This document shows, piece after piece, positions 25,201 through 34,805 of a DNA stretch of 42,500 nucleotides. The stretch's first letter is position 1. Each line of letters opens with the position of its first letter. The DNA comes from Neocallimastix lanati (nom. inval.) (taxonomy: Eukaryota > Neocallimastigomycota > Neocallimastigomycetes > Neocallimastigales > Neocallimastigaceae). A program made the position numbers and the translations under genes. The stretch is from positions 827,501 to 870,000 of the forward strand of contig JACVTC010000015.1 of NCBI GenBank assembly GCA_016946835.1. The letters are read 5' to 3'. The notes under the pieces were generated by a model. That model worked only from the letters and a program-made list of their open reading frames with translations. It did not search any database and was not told the origin of the DNA.

Positions 25201-26309
25201 TATATTTTTCATAAGAGGCATTATTAATACAGGCATAAATTAAAGGCGTTTTATCATCATTATTTTTAACATTAACATAAGCACCCTTTTCCACCAAGTA
25301 TTTTATAGTATTGATTTCATTTTTAGCACAGGCATAGAGCAGTGCCGAATTACCAACTTCATTGATACCGTTTAGTTCAGCTCCATTTTCCACCAAAAAT
25401 TTTACGGTTTCAAAATTAATAGACCAGTATAGATTATTGGCCTTATTACCACAGAAACAAATTAATGGCGTTTCACAATACTTATTTTTAATCTTAAGGT
25501 TAGCACCCTTTTCCACCAAATATTTTATTATATTGGTTTCATTTCTAGTGCAGGCATAGAGCAGTGCCGAATTACCAACTTCATCGATATCATTTAGTTC
25601 AGCTCCATTTTCCACCAAAAATTTTACGGTTTCAAAATTAATAGACTTGTAGGTATTATTATTATAACAGGAACAAATTAACGGCGTTTCACAATATTTA
25701 TTTTTAACATTGATTTCCGCTCCAATATCTACTAAATATTTAACAAGTTTTTCATCATTTCTTATACAAGCATATATTAAAGCTGTATTACTATCATCAT
25801 CTTTCCAATTTATATTAATATTTAACTTTTTTGTTATTTCTAGAATTTGACTTTCAGATAATTGAATTTTATTTCTATAACTAAAAAGAAGAAAAGTAAT
25901 ATACTTTTTATCTATTTTAAAATAGTTAACATTACTTTTTATTTCAGAGACAGATTTTCCATATTTTACAGCTTCGATTAGATTATCATTCTATCAATTT
26001 CGGTTAAAGTACAGGATTATACAGTCAAAATAAAAATAATAATATATAATAGTTATAAAAATAAAAATTATGAATTAATTTACGTGTATGCATATTTATA
26101 TATTATTAAAATAGTATAACTATATATCTATATATATGTAAATAAAAAAGAATTATAAGAATATTTAAACATAAACAAAATACCCTGAATAATAAAAAAT
26201 AAAAAAAAAAAAAAAAAAAAAAAATTTAATATTTAATATTGTTTATATTATAAATATATTATATTGATGTTAATTTATATTATTAAAATTATTGTTATTT
26301 ACTTACCAT
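22223..26309 (-). CDS. Giant ankyrin-repeat protein, about 34 repeats (2 exons)
   Basis: Proposed exons are 26309-26307 (ATG only) and 25990-22223, encoding about 1256 residues. After a unique N-terminus of about 65 residues, the rest is ankyrin repeats of the form (G)(K/R)TPLI(Y/H)AC--NN-EIIKYLVE-GA-(I/V)N. I count about 34, some degenerate, for example near the segments with GFLLVDAF and EKSPFLTYS. A long insertion with two Cys sits in the repeat near residues 260-280. Repeats 18-29 form a 100-residue, three-ankyrin super-repeat marked by HWT-LNYA. The end is Lys-rich, with no membrane segment or signal peptide, so it is probably an intracellular protein-binding scaffold; no partner or enzyme domain is visible. 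The open frame continues 124 codons upstream of the first TTG (25618), with no in-frame ATG until about residue 348. That is why the upstream exon is needed. The plus-strand frames here are shadows. Confidence 0.9.
25991..26306 (-). other. Intron of the ankyrin gene, directly after the ATG
   Basis: The donor GTAAGT (26306-26301) abuts an ATG (26309-26307), and the acceptor is TTGATAG (ending 25991). A CTTTAAC element (26009-26003) lies 12 nt before the acceptor. The phase-0 junction reads ATG AAT GAT AAT CTA, starting the protein MNDNLIEAVKYGK. The frame upstream of this ATG is closed by TGA two codons before. Confidence 0.65.
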
Positions 26310-26654
26310 TTTTCAGAATATTTATATGCAAAAGGCCTAAATTTCGTTTTTTTTTTTTTTTTTTTTTTTTTATTGTTTATTAATAATTCAATATAAAAAT
26401 TATTTAAATATAAATACACAAGTGAATATTAAAAATTAAATCTTTATAATTTATATTTATTACCAATTATTTATTTCATTTGAAATTTTATATTCTAATT
26501 ATTTATTATTATCCATTCTATTTTATTATTATTATTATTTTATTCTTTAATAACATCAAAGAAATAGAAAGTTATTTTATTTTATTTTATTTTTTATTTT
26601 TTTTTTTTATAAATTTTTTTTATTAAAAAAATGAAATTTCATTTAATAAAAAAT

Positions 26655-26685
<31 letters not shown>

Positions 26686-27025
26686 TTTAATTTTTATTTA
26701 TATAGAAATAATTAATTTTTTTTTTAAGTTAAATATTTTTTATTAAAAAATATAATAATACAGCTATAATTATTTAGGAAAACTTTAATAAAAAAAATAT
26801 AATAATTATTAGTAATTTGATATATAAGCTATTAAGACTGAAGTTGATGATGATATTTCATGAGAATATAATTTTAATAATATAAAATAAAACGGTACTT
26901 TTATTAATCTATTTAATACAACATTTTACAAAAAAGACTGACAGTAATTCTGATAATGAAGACTTATTTCCTTTATGAATTTAATTTTAATTTTAGATAA
27001 TATTAATAATAAATAATAAATATTA

Positions 27026-27067
<42 letters not shown>

Positions 27068-27130
27068 GAGGAGTGTTTCATTTCGCAAAGATGCATTTAG
27101 GAAAACGCTGGTTTGTTAATATTTCAATAT
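26310..27130. other. Upstream region of the ankyrin gene; no other gene seen
   Basis: Poly(T) at about 26349-26372, poly(A) and ATT runs fill this stretch. TATAAATA on the minus strand at 26326-26319 is only 10 nt before the proposed ATG, too close to serve as a TATA box for that start. A small more complex patch (27067-27125) has no frame I recognise. Confidence 0.5.
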
Positions 27131-27294
<164 letters not shown>

Positions 27295-27397
27295 CTAATT
27301 AATTAATAATTTTTTAAAATATTTTATTATTAATTAAAAATAGTTGGGCTGTGAACTTTGTTATTTTTGTTAATGAGTTGGCTAACATTTTTTTCAG

Positions 27398-27770
27398 TAT
27401 GGATATATTCAAAATTTATTCTGTTATATTTAATATTGTCTTTATTGAAGTAAAAAAAGAAAAAAAATATGGGAAATAATTATTTACGTAATTGGTTTAT
27501 TTTGTTTAGCTTATATTTATTTCTTTTATCTATTATAAATAATATTAAACTTTAATTATTATTTATATTTTGTTACGTAATAATTTAAATATACAGTGTC
27601 TATAATATTTTTGCAACTAAGCCTATTTGCACTGATAAACTTGTAAAATATAATATTATGCAAAAAACTAAAATTAAATAAATGTAAATATTAAATTTAA
27701 AAAATATAATTAACTACAACTCAGAATATAATACTATAGTTTAAATAAAATGATTTGTAGTATTATATTA
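27398..27770 (+). pseudogene. Possible remnant of another secreted Cys-rich family member
   Basis: An ATG at 27398 opens a 27-codon frame beginning MDIFKIYSVIFNIVFI, hydrophobic like a signal peptide. Further on, 27725-27760 resembles the 3' end of the next gene: both have ATAATACTAT followed by AAATAAAATGATTT with a poly(A) signal (27744-27749 here, 28790-28795 there). No cysteine-rich body survives between them. This is a weak call resting on the 3' similarity. Confidence 0.3.
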
Positions 27771-27876
27771 ATAATAAATGTATCAATAAAATTATATTAA
27801 AATATTTGAACAACATTAAACAAATACATAATAACCATATTACGATTTAAATATATAAAATTTATAAGTAACTGCA

Positions 27877-28582
27877 ATGTCGCTTTACTTTGTTTTAGCA
27901 ATATATATATATTTTGCATTATATTTTCAGTGTGGTTACTCTAAGGTATATGATGTCGAATCAGAAGATCTTCCTTACGATTTTGCCTACCACGTAAATA
28001 CAACTACTAATTCCATTGAAGAATGCGAATTTTGTAAGGCGAGCTTATGTAAAGGCTCCATACTGTTTTAAAGCCGATAAAGAAATTAAGTACCCATTTA
28101 TCGAAATTCCAATAAACACTAACACCTCACTACCAAACAACAATTCAGAGCATCAAAAAAATATAAGTCAATAGATATATAACGTTTTTCCATACGTAGA
28201 ATTTTTTTGTCTTGAAAAGGCTTATAAAACTTCCGTTAAATGCAGTAAAGATTCTCAATGTTTTACAAATAAGTATGTAAACAATGATTGCTTATTTAAC
28301 GAAAACGGAGATATCAAGCTTTGCGTAGATGGACATTGTGGCAGATTTATGGGAGATCCTTGTACCACTAGAGATGAATGTGCAAAAGGAGATTGTGATG
28401 GCGTATGCCACTACCCTGAACAATCTGAGGGAGAAACTGACATTGAATATACTCTTAAATTTCTTAGTACTCTAGGATTTTTGATTATAATTGTAATCAT
28501 TGTATGTTGTGTTGCTTGTTATAACTCTAATACTAAAGTTAGTAATACTGAATCCAACAAACAATATACAGGTATTAATTAA
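27877..28582 (+). pseudogene. Broken gene for a small secreted/membrane cysteine-rich protein
   Basis: An ATG at 27877 starts a signal-peptide-like N-terminus (MSLYFVLAIYIYFALYF) and a 64-codon frame that stops at 28069-28071. The coding pattern continues in another frame from about 28058 to the stop at 28582. That part has many Cys, typical spacing such as CKAPYCF, CSKDSQC, CVDGHC and CTTRDECAKGDC, and a hydrophobic segment (TLGFLIIIVIIVCCVAC) near the C-terminus. The two frames are separated by a 16-bp insertion (28041-28056) that partly repeats TGTAAGGC. A TAG also interrupts the second frame at 28172-28174. In all, about 229 codons. The architecture is signal peptide, Cys-rich ectodomain, membrane anchor, short tail. 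I do not recognise a named family. An intron cannot explain the break: the GTAAGG or GTAAAG donors joined to the AATAG acceptor give a stop at once. A poly(A) signal AATAAA follows at 28790. Confidence 0.7.
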
Positions 28583-28789
28583 ACCTTAAGTATATTCGTT
28601 AAACCAAAATGCAAGAATTTGGTATCAAAATGTATCATCTACATTTTAAAACTTCACTAACGATTAAAGTATAAAGAGTATTGATTTTTATAGTTAGCCA
28701 ATATTTAATATATATTATATTGCACATTATATTCAGTGTTTAATATTATTATATTGTAATGTTAGTATAATACTATTTAATTTATATCA

Positions 28790-28795
28790 AATAAA
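28790..28795 (+). promoter_or_regulatory. Candidate poly(A) signal AATAAA
   Basis: The hexamer lies about 210 bp after the stop at 28582, and an A run of 17 starts about 22 nt later at 28817. In such an AT-rich region a chance hexamer is possible. Confidence 0.35.
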
Positions 28796-28896
28796 ATGAT
28801 TTTGTTGATTTATAACAAAAAAAAAAAAAAAAAGTTATTTAAGATAACTACAAAGATTGTTTATAAATTGTGAATCATAGATAATAGATACTTAAA

Positions 28897-29167
28897 ATGC
28901 TATTTTTTTTCTGCTATTATTGCGATTATATTAGTCGAAAATGTACTGGGTGCGAAAAATCGTGGCCAATACATTGAGTTAGACAATACAACAACTGAAG
29001 CTTACTTATGTATTGAAGAAGATAATTGTAACGTAGTATATATTTGTAAGAAACGTGAGGAAACCTTTTTTCACGATAAGTTATATGATTGCTATAATAG
29101 AAATGAGCATACTGATATGAATTTCTTTTTAATTGTAACAAGATATATATATATATTTTTTTTTTAA
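28897..29167 (+). pseudogene. Truncated second copy of a secreted Cys-containing protein
   Basis: An ATG at 28897 is followed by eight T (28903-28910). The coding-like frame continues one base out of register, so one T too many breaks it. Past the T run it reads a hydrophobic signal-like segment (FFSAIIAIILVENVLGA) and then a polar stretch with four Cys, YLCIEEDNC, VYICKKRE and YDCYNR. It then runs into TATATA and poly(T) sequence and ends at TAA 29165-29167. The C-terminal Cys-rich part and membrane anchor of its neighbour are missing. The same orientation and start-to-start spacing of about 1.0 kb suggest a tandem family. The minus-strand 71-codon frame here is a shadow. Confidence 0.5.
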
Positions 29168-30960
29168 AAAAAAAAAAAAAATTTTAATTTCTTATCTTTT
29201 TTAGTTATATGAATTAGATTTTTTTTTTATTTTTATTTTTTTTGTTTTATTTCTAATACTAATTTATCACTTATAATATTACATGTCATATTACATAACA
29301 TACTCTATACAAATTTTTAATATTAATATGCTTTTAAGCTATCTATCTATCTATCTATATATAAATAATTAATTTTTATTACTTATTAATAATATATATA
29401 TACAAAAAAAAAAAAAAAAAAAAAAAATTCATATTTAAGTATAATATAACCATTTTTTGATTGATGAATTTATGAGATGCCATAAATTCATATTAATCAA
29501 TAATTACTATACAAACAAATATAATATATATAATATATTAATTATTGTATTATTTTTTGTTTCTATTGAAATAATCAAATTCTTTTATAATAAATAAATT
29601 GATAATAAAAAAAATTTTTTTTTTTTTTTTAAATATTATTATATTATTATTATATTTTATTTGCCCAAATCAACTAAAATAAAAAAAAAAAAAAAAAAAA
29701 AACATTCTTTTTTCTTAATATTAAATTTCATGTAATTTCTGATGTTAATATTACTTTTAAGCTTAAAATAAATTTTTAATAAAATCAATATATCCTTTTT
29801 TATTTTTTTAATTATATTTAACTTTTGTTTCCTTATCAATAATCTATTTTTAAAATGAAATAAAAAAAAAAAAAATATTTATATTTTAATAATGAATATT
29901 TCAATTTTAGAATCGATACATCATAACTTTAATTATTAATTAATAAGTCATCATTATTTAATTATCAAAATGGTTTATCTTCTATATTAATTGCTTTCTA
30001 TTGAGAGAGCATTAAATCTTAAATAAATAGATAAATAAATAAATAGATAAATAAATAAATAGATAAATAAATAATATAATTATTAAGAGTAAGGAATTTA
30101 TAGTTTAATAGCAATAATGATGATGATATCCTAATCCTTTAGATTATTATGTTTTTATCATATTTAATTTGCCTGAATTAGCAAGTTTTTTTTTTTTTTA
30201 TTTTTTTTTAATTTTTTTTTTTTTTTTTTTTTGTATCAAAAAATATTTAATTTAAAGATTTATAGCCAAGAAGTAATTATTTTGTCTCGAAAAAAAAAAA
30301 AAAGTATTCTATCTTTTATTTTTTTTTTTATTTTTTATACTTTATATATATATAAAAGTCTCTGTTAACTATAAAGTTTAGATGTAACATTAAAACATTA
30401 TATGTATACGAATATATTATATATACATATATACATATATACATATAAATATATATATAATTTTTTTATTATTAAATAAAAAAAAAAAAAAAATATTTAT
30501 ATATATATTACAAAAATATTCATATTTATGTCACCATTTTCTATTTCATCCTTAAAGAAATGAATAATTTTTATTTTTATAAAGTTATAAATTAGAATTT
30601 TTATAATTTGATGATTCATTTTATTTTATTTTTTTTTTTTTAACAAATCATTTAACAAATCAAAATTCAATAAAATAAATGAATCACCGTATGAATATAT
30701 ATATATATATATTTTTTTTTATAACTTTTATACTATTTAAAAATTGATTAAACAAATGAATCACCATCGCTGAATATGATATATTTCTTTTCTTTTCTTT
30801 TTCCTTTTTTTTTTTTTTTAACAGCATTCTCTGAATGTGTTTTATTCATTTTGATGAGGCTTGCTTAAGAATATTTTCTAAATTAAAAATTTATTATGTC
30901 ATATTACATAAATTTTAATATTCAAAAATTTTAAAATTTATTGGTTCCTCTATGAAATTA
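29168..30960. other. AT-rich intergenic DNA with small simple repeats; no gene seen
   Basis: It contains (CTAT)n at 29339-29358, a 16-bp (AAATAAATAAATAGAT) repeat at about 30016-30072 and (TATACATA)n near 30415-30445. An imperfect hairpin pairs GATTCATTTTATTTTATT (30613-30630) with AATAAAATAAATGAATC (30669-30685). The 60-codon minus-strand frame at 29657-29839 is a Lys/Ile/Phe low-complexity frame and not supported. Confidence 0.6.
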
Positions 30961-30961
30961 A

Positions 30962-31288
30962 AAATATTAAAAATGTTTTCCTAAAAAATTTAATCATTTT
31001 TATTTTTTTACCGTTTTTTTTTTTTTTTTTTTTTTATTTATTTATTATTTATTAATAAATACTCTTTTTATTATTTATTATTTAATTTATATAATATTCA
31101 TATATTTTTCATATATATAAAAATTAAATAATTTTTTTTCCATGTTTTTTTTTTTTTTTTTAATTTAATTCATTTAATTTAATTTAATTCATTTAATAAA
31201 TACAAATTAAAATTTTTTTTTCTTTTAAAAAAAAAAAAAGAACGGTTAAAAAATGATTAAAATTTTTAGGAAAACATTTTTAATATTT
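30962..31288. repeat. Inverted repeat, arms about 50 bp, MITE-like
   Basis: The left arm (30962-31013) contains AAATGTTTTCCTAAAAAATT, TTAATCATTTTT and ACCG. The right arm (31243-31288) is its reverse complement with a small gap: CGGT, AAAATGATTAAA, TTTTTAGGAAAACATTT. The arms are flanked inside by poly(T) and poly(A), which extend the pairing. The interior is about 230 bp of A/T simple sequence with no coding content. Confidence 0.75.
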
Positions 31289-31318
31289 ATTTATTTATTA
31301 TATTTATTTATTTATTAT

Positions 31319-31349
<31 letters not shown>

Positions 31350-33118
31350 TTTTTTATTTATTTATTTTTTGAAATTATTAATCATTGTATGATAATAATA
31401 TATTAATTAAAGTTTTTTTTTTTTTTTTTATTAAAATAATTTAATAATTTGAATCGTATTAATTAAAATAATTCTAAAAAAAAAAAAAATTGAAATTTAA
31501 GTTTGTTTTCAAAATTAAAAAAAAAAAAAGGAATAAAAAATAAAAAATAAAATAATTAATAGATATGATTAATCATTGATGATATAAAATACAAATATTC
31601 AAACCTTATCTAATATAAAATTAGTATTTATTATTCAAACATAAATTAATGCCATAAATCAAATTTAAATCTAATGATTTTACAACAATTTCAAATTGTG
31701 GCTTGATATAGATTAATTATATTTATAATTAATAATAAATTTTATAATATATTCTTATTATTTTATATTTATCTTTATATATATATAGTTATTAAATATT
31801 ATCCATATAAATAATAATTATTAATATTTATAATACTTTAACATAAAAACTCATTTAATAGTTTATTTTAATTACAAGAACAACTAATTAAATAGTTACT
31901 TATAACTAGATAACATAAATATAAAACATTTCTCTGAATTAAGAAAAGTGTGTGTATGTAATTGAAAGTGTAATAAAGTTGATAGATAGTTTTAAATGTG
32001 CAGTCAAGTATAATAAATATCAACAATAATACCTCGAATCTTAGAGTTGTATATCAATGAATAATTTTAAATAATTTTAAATAATTATAAATAATTATAT
32101 GATATAAAATATAAAATATACTTTAATTGAGAGTATGATTAATAACTTTTATTTTAAATGTAACTTTTATTTTATTACTAGTATTTATTATATTTTATAA
32201 ACATTCTATTATGTATATATATTTTATTAAAGTGTTACATTTTATTATATATATAAAACTGATAAAGTACGCCTTGGTTCAGTCTCTTACTGGGAGAAGT
32301 TATATAAATTATTTATGAAATTTATTAAAATAATATAATTTTATTTATTTACTTGTTAAATATTTATTAATTTATTTTATAATTAAATTTATTTAATTAA
32401 CTAATAATTTTTTATAAATTCATATTGAATATTACTAAACTAATTTTACTAATAAAAATATATTTAATTTGATATTATAATTTTAATTGAATGAATGGCA
32501 ATTTGCAAAACTGCAAAATTACAAAGAATAAATATAAAGAAAAAGGTATTCTTTATATAATACTCTTTAATTATAAACTATGTTAAAATAATAAGAATTA
32601 AATATTTAGTTGAATATTATAAAAAGAATAATATAAATAATAAAATAATTATAAAATATAAAAATATAATAAAAATATAATAAAAATATAATAAAAATAT
32701 TTAAAATGAATTTTATGTTTACATTAATTTTATGTATTTTTAGAGAATTTATGATATTACATAAATTTATACTTTATCACGTTATTCCTGGATCATTTTA
32801 TAAATCCTATGATAATTAATCAAGTGATTAATTGATTTATTTTTATGTAATTATTAATAAAATAATTTATTAATAATTAAGGTTTTTATTTTCATTTCAT
32901 ATCAAAACCTTTACTATTAAATTAGTATAAATGTAAATGATTTATTTTTTTATGTTATGTAATTGGTAAGTTGATAATTAATTAGAATTAATAAATAAAT
33001 AAAAATAAATATATAAAATAGATAATGACTTCGCCCAAAAAGTTAAGAGTAGAGAGCCGAATTATATCACAGAAATAATTATATATATGCATAATATTAA
33101 TATATCAAATTTATTATT
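31289..33118. other. AT-rich intergenic DNA, no supported gene
   Basis: Apart from ATTT runs at 31289-31370 this stretch has few simple repeats and reads like unique AT-rich sequence. Two less AT-rich islands stand out: about 32270-32305 (GTACGCC to GGGAGAAG) and about 33024-33065 (GACTTCGCCC to GAGAGCCG). They do not fold into a tRNA I can recognise and have no open frame. They might be pieces of an old LTR, but I found no matching pair. Confidence 0.5.
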
Positions 33119-33340
33119 AAAAAAAATGAAAAGTATTATTATTAAAATGTAAAGTATTATTATTTAAAAAAAATGAAAGGCATTATTATTAAAATTAAAA
33201 TTATTATTATTTTATTATTTAAAAAAATAAAAATTATTATTATTTAAAAAAATAAAAATTATTATTATTTAAAAAAATAAAAAGTATTATTATATAATAA
33301 AAAGTATTATTATTTTATTATTTTAAAAAAAAAAAAAATA
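33119..33340. repeat. Degenerate ~25-bp tandem repeat (TTATTATTTAAAAAAATAAAAA)
   Basis: Three good copies lie between 33210 and 33285, with degenerate copies carrying AAAGTATTATTAT on both sides. Confidence 0.75.
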
Positions 33341-33476
33341 AAAAACTTTTACCAATGAAATTGGAAAAGTCTTCTTTTAAAGTTTTTTAAAAAATAAATT
33401 TTGATTAAATGTCAAAATTACTCAAGTTTTAATTGTTATTTCATTGGTTTATTCATTAATCTACTATACATCATTA

Positions 33477-33735
33477 ACATTTCATATTTCATATTTCATA
33501 TTTCATATTTCATATTTCATATTTCATATTTATTATTTCATATTTCATATTTCATATTTCATATTTCATATTTCATATTTCATATTTCATATTTCATATT
33601 TCATATTTCATATTTCATATTTCATATTTATTATTTCATATTTCATATTTCATATTTCATATTTCATATTTCATATTTCATATTTCATATTTAATATGTA
33701 ATATTTCATATTTCATATTTAATATGTAATATTTC
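33477..33735. repeat. 7-bp minisatellite (CATATTT)n
   Basis: About 35 copies of CATATTT with occasional TATTATTT and AATATGTAATATTT variants, the latter making a small higher-order repeat at the right end. The two overlapping Phe/His/Ile/Ser plus-strand frames are by-products of the repeat. Confidence 0.95.
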
Positions 33736-34542
33736 ATATTAATTTTAATTTTTTTAATATACATTTAATTTTTTTTTTGTTTAAAAAATTAAAAAAAAAT
33801 CAAAATTGAAAAAGATTAAAATAAAATAAAAAATTATTATTACACTTTATTAATAAATAATGGAATAATAAATAATAAAAAGAGTATTTATTAATAAATA
33901 ATGTTATAATATATTTATTATTGCAATAATAATTATTTGATTAATAATTAATAATAAAATGTCTTTCAATTAATTAAATAATTAATTTTCAATTTTTTTA
34001 AATTTTTTTTCATTTTTTATTTTATTTTTCTTTAAAGATTTTCATTTTATAAATGAATTTTTTATTAAGAAAAAAAAAAAAATTTTTTTTTTAAAAATTA
34101 ACAAAAAAGGAAGTTTTTTTATTAAAGTATGAGAAAAAAAATTTACAAAAAAAAAATACAAAAAAATACAAAAAAAAAAAAAAATACAAAAAAAAAAAAA
34201 AGGTAATCATAATAAAAATAAAAATAAAACTAAAAAGTAATAATAATAATAATATAATATATTTATTTATTTACATATATATAATATATATTATTATAAA
34301 ATTATTTATAATTTTTTTTTTTTTTTGAATTGTTTTTATTATTTTTTTTTATTTTTGTATTTTTTTTTTTTTTTGGTAAAAAGAAAGAAAGAGAGAGAGA
34401 GAGAAAGAAGAGTGAAGTAATTAAATCATGAAATAATTTGAAAGGTTTTAATATTTTAATATATCTCTCATATATTAAAATATTAATTTCAATATTATTA
34501 ATTAATATATTAAATCATATCCCCCCTAATAAATTATTGAAT

Positions 34543-34575
<33 letters not shown>

Positions 34576-34805
34576 TTATATTTATTATAAATAGACTTTT
34601 ATTTCACTAAAAAAATTTTTAAATATCAAAAAAAAAAAAAAAAAAAAAAAAATAAATAAAAAAAAATAAAAAAAAAAAAAAATAAATAAAAAAAAATAAA
34701 TAAAAAAAAAATAAATACAAAAAATAAAATAAATAAATAAATAAAAATTAAAGTAAGGTAAAACAAAAGTAAAAATAAATAAAAAATAAAAAATAAAAAA
34801 TAAAA
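33736..34805. other. Upstream region of the carbohydrate-binding gene
   Basis: Homopolymer-rich DNA. AAAATACAAAAAA tracts (34140-34200) face GTATTTTTTTTTT tracts (34355-34374), a loose inverted arrangement. GA-rich sequence lies at 34380-34410. A TATAAATA lies at 34586-34593. The last 180 bp before the ATG is almost pure A with scattered T, as expected for an A-rich 5' leader. Confidence 0.5.
34586..34593 (+). promoter_or_regulatory. Candidate TATA box
   Basis: TATAAATA lies about 213 bp before the ATG at 34806, followed by AGACTTTTATTTCACT, the least homopolymeric stretch of the upstream region. The call is tentative because similar strings are common here. Confidence 0.3.

Noticed and set aside
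23139-25559. Plus-strand frames of 65-117 codons within the ankyrin gene
   Set aside because: They are antisense shadows of highly repetitive ankyrin coding DNA, and the repeat phase keeps some antisense frames open.
28034-28174. Intron (GTAAGG or GTAAAG to CAATAG) to explain the break in the Cys-rich gene
   Set aside because: Both joins give TATATATAA, an immediate stop, and would remove sequence that itself reads as good coding sequence (CKAPYCFK and so on).
31950-33080. Solo LTR with TGTG start and CACA end
   Set aside because: No matching target-site duplication (AAAAG against GAAAT) and no second copy in the window to define an LTR.
33401-33701. Two plus-strand frames of 85-97 codons with ISYFIFH repeats
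   Set aside because: Both are by-products of the 7-bp CATATTT minisatellite, where all three frames are open.
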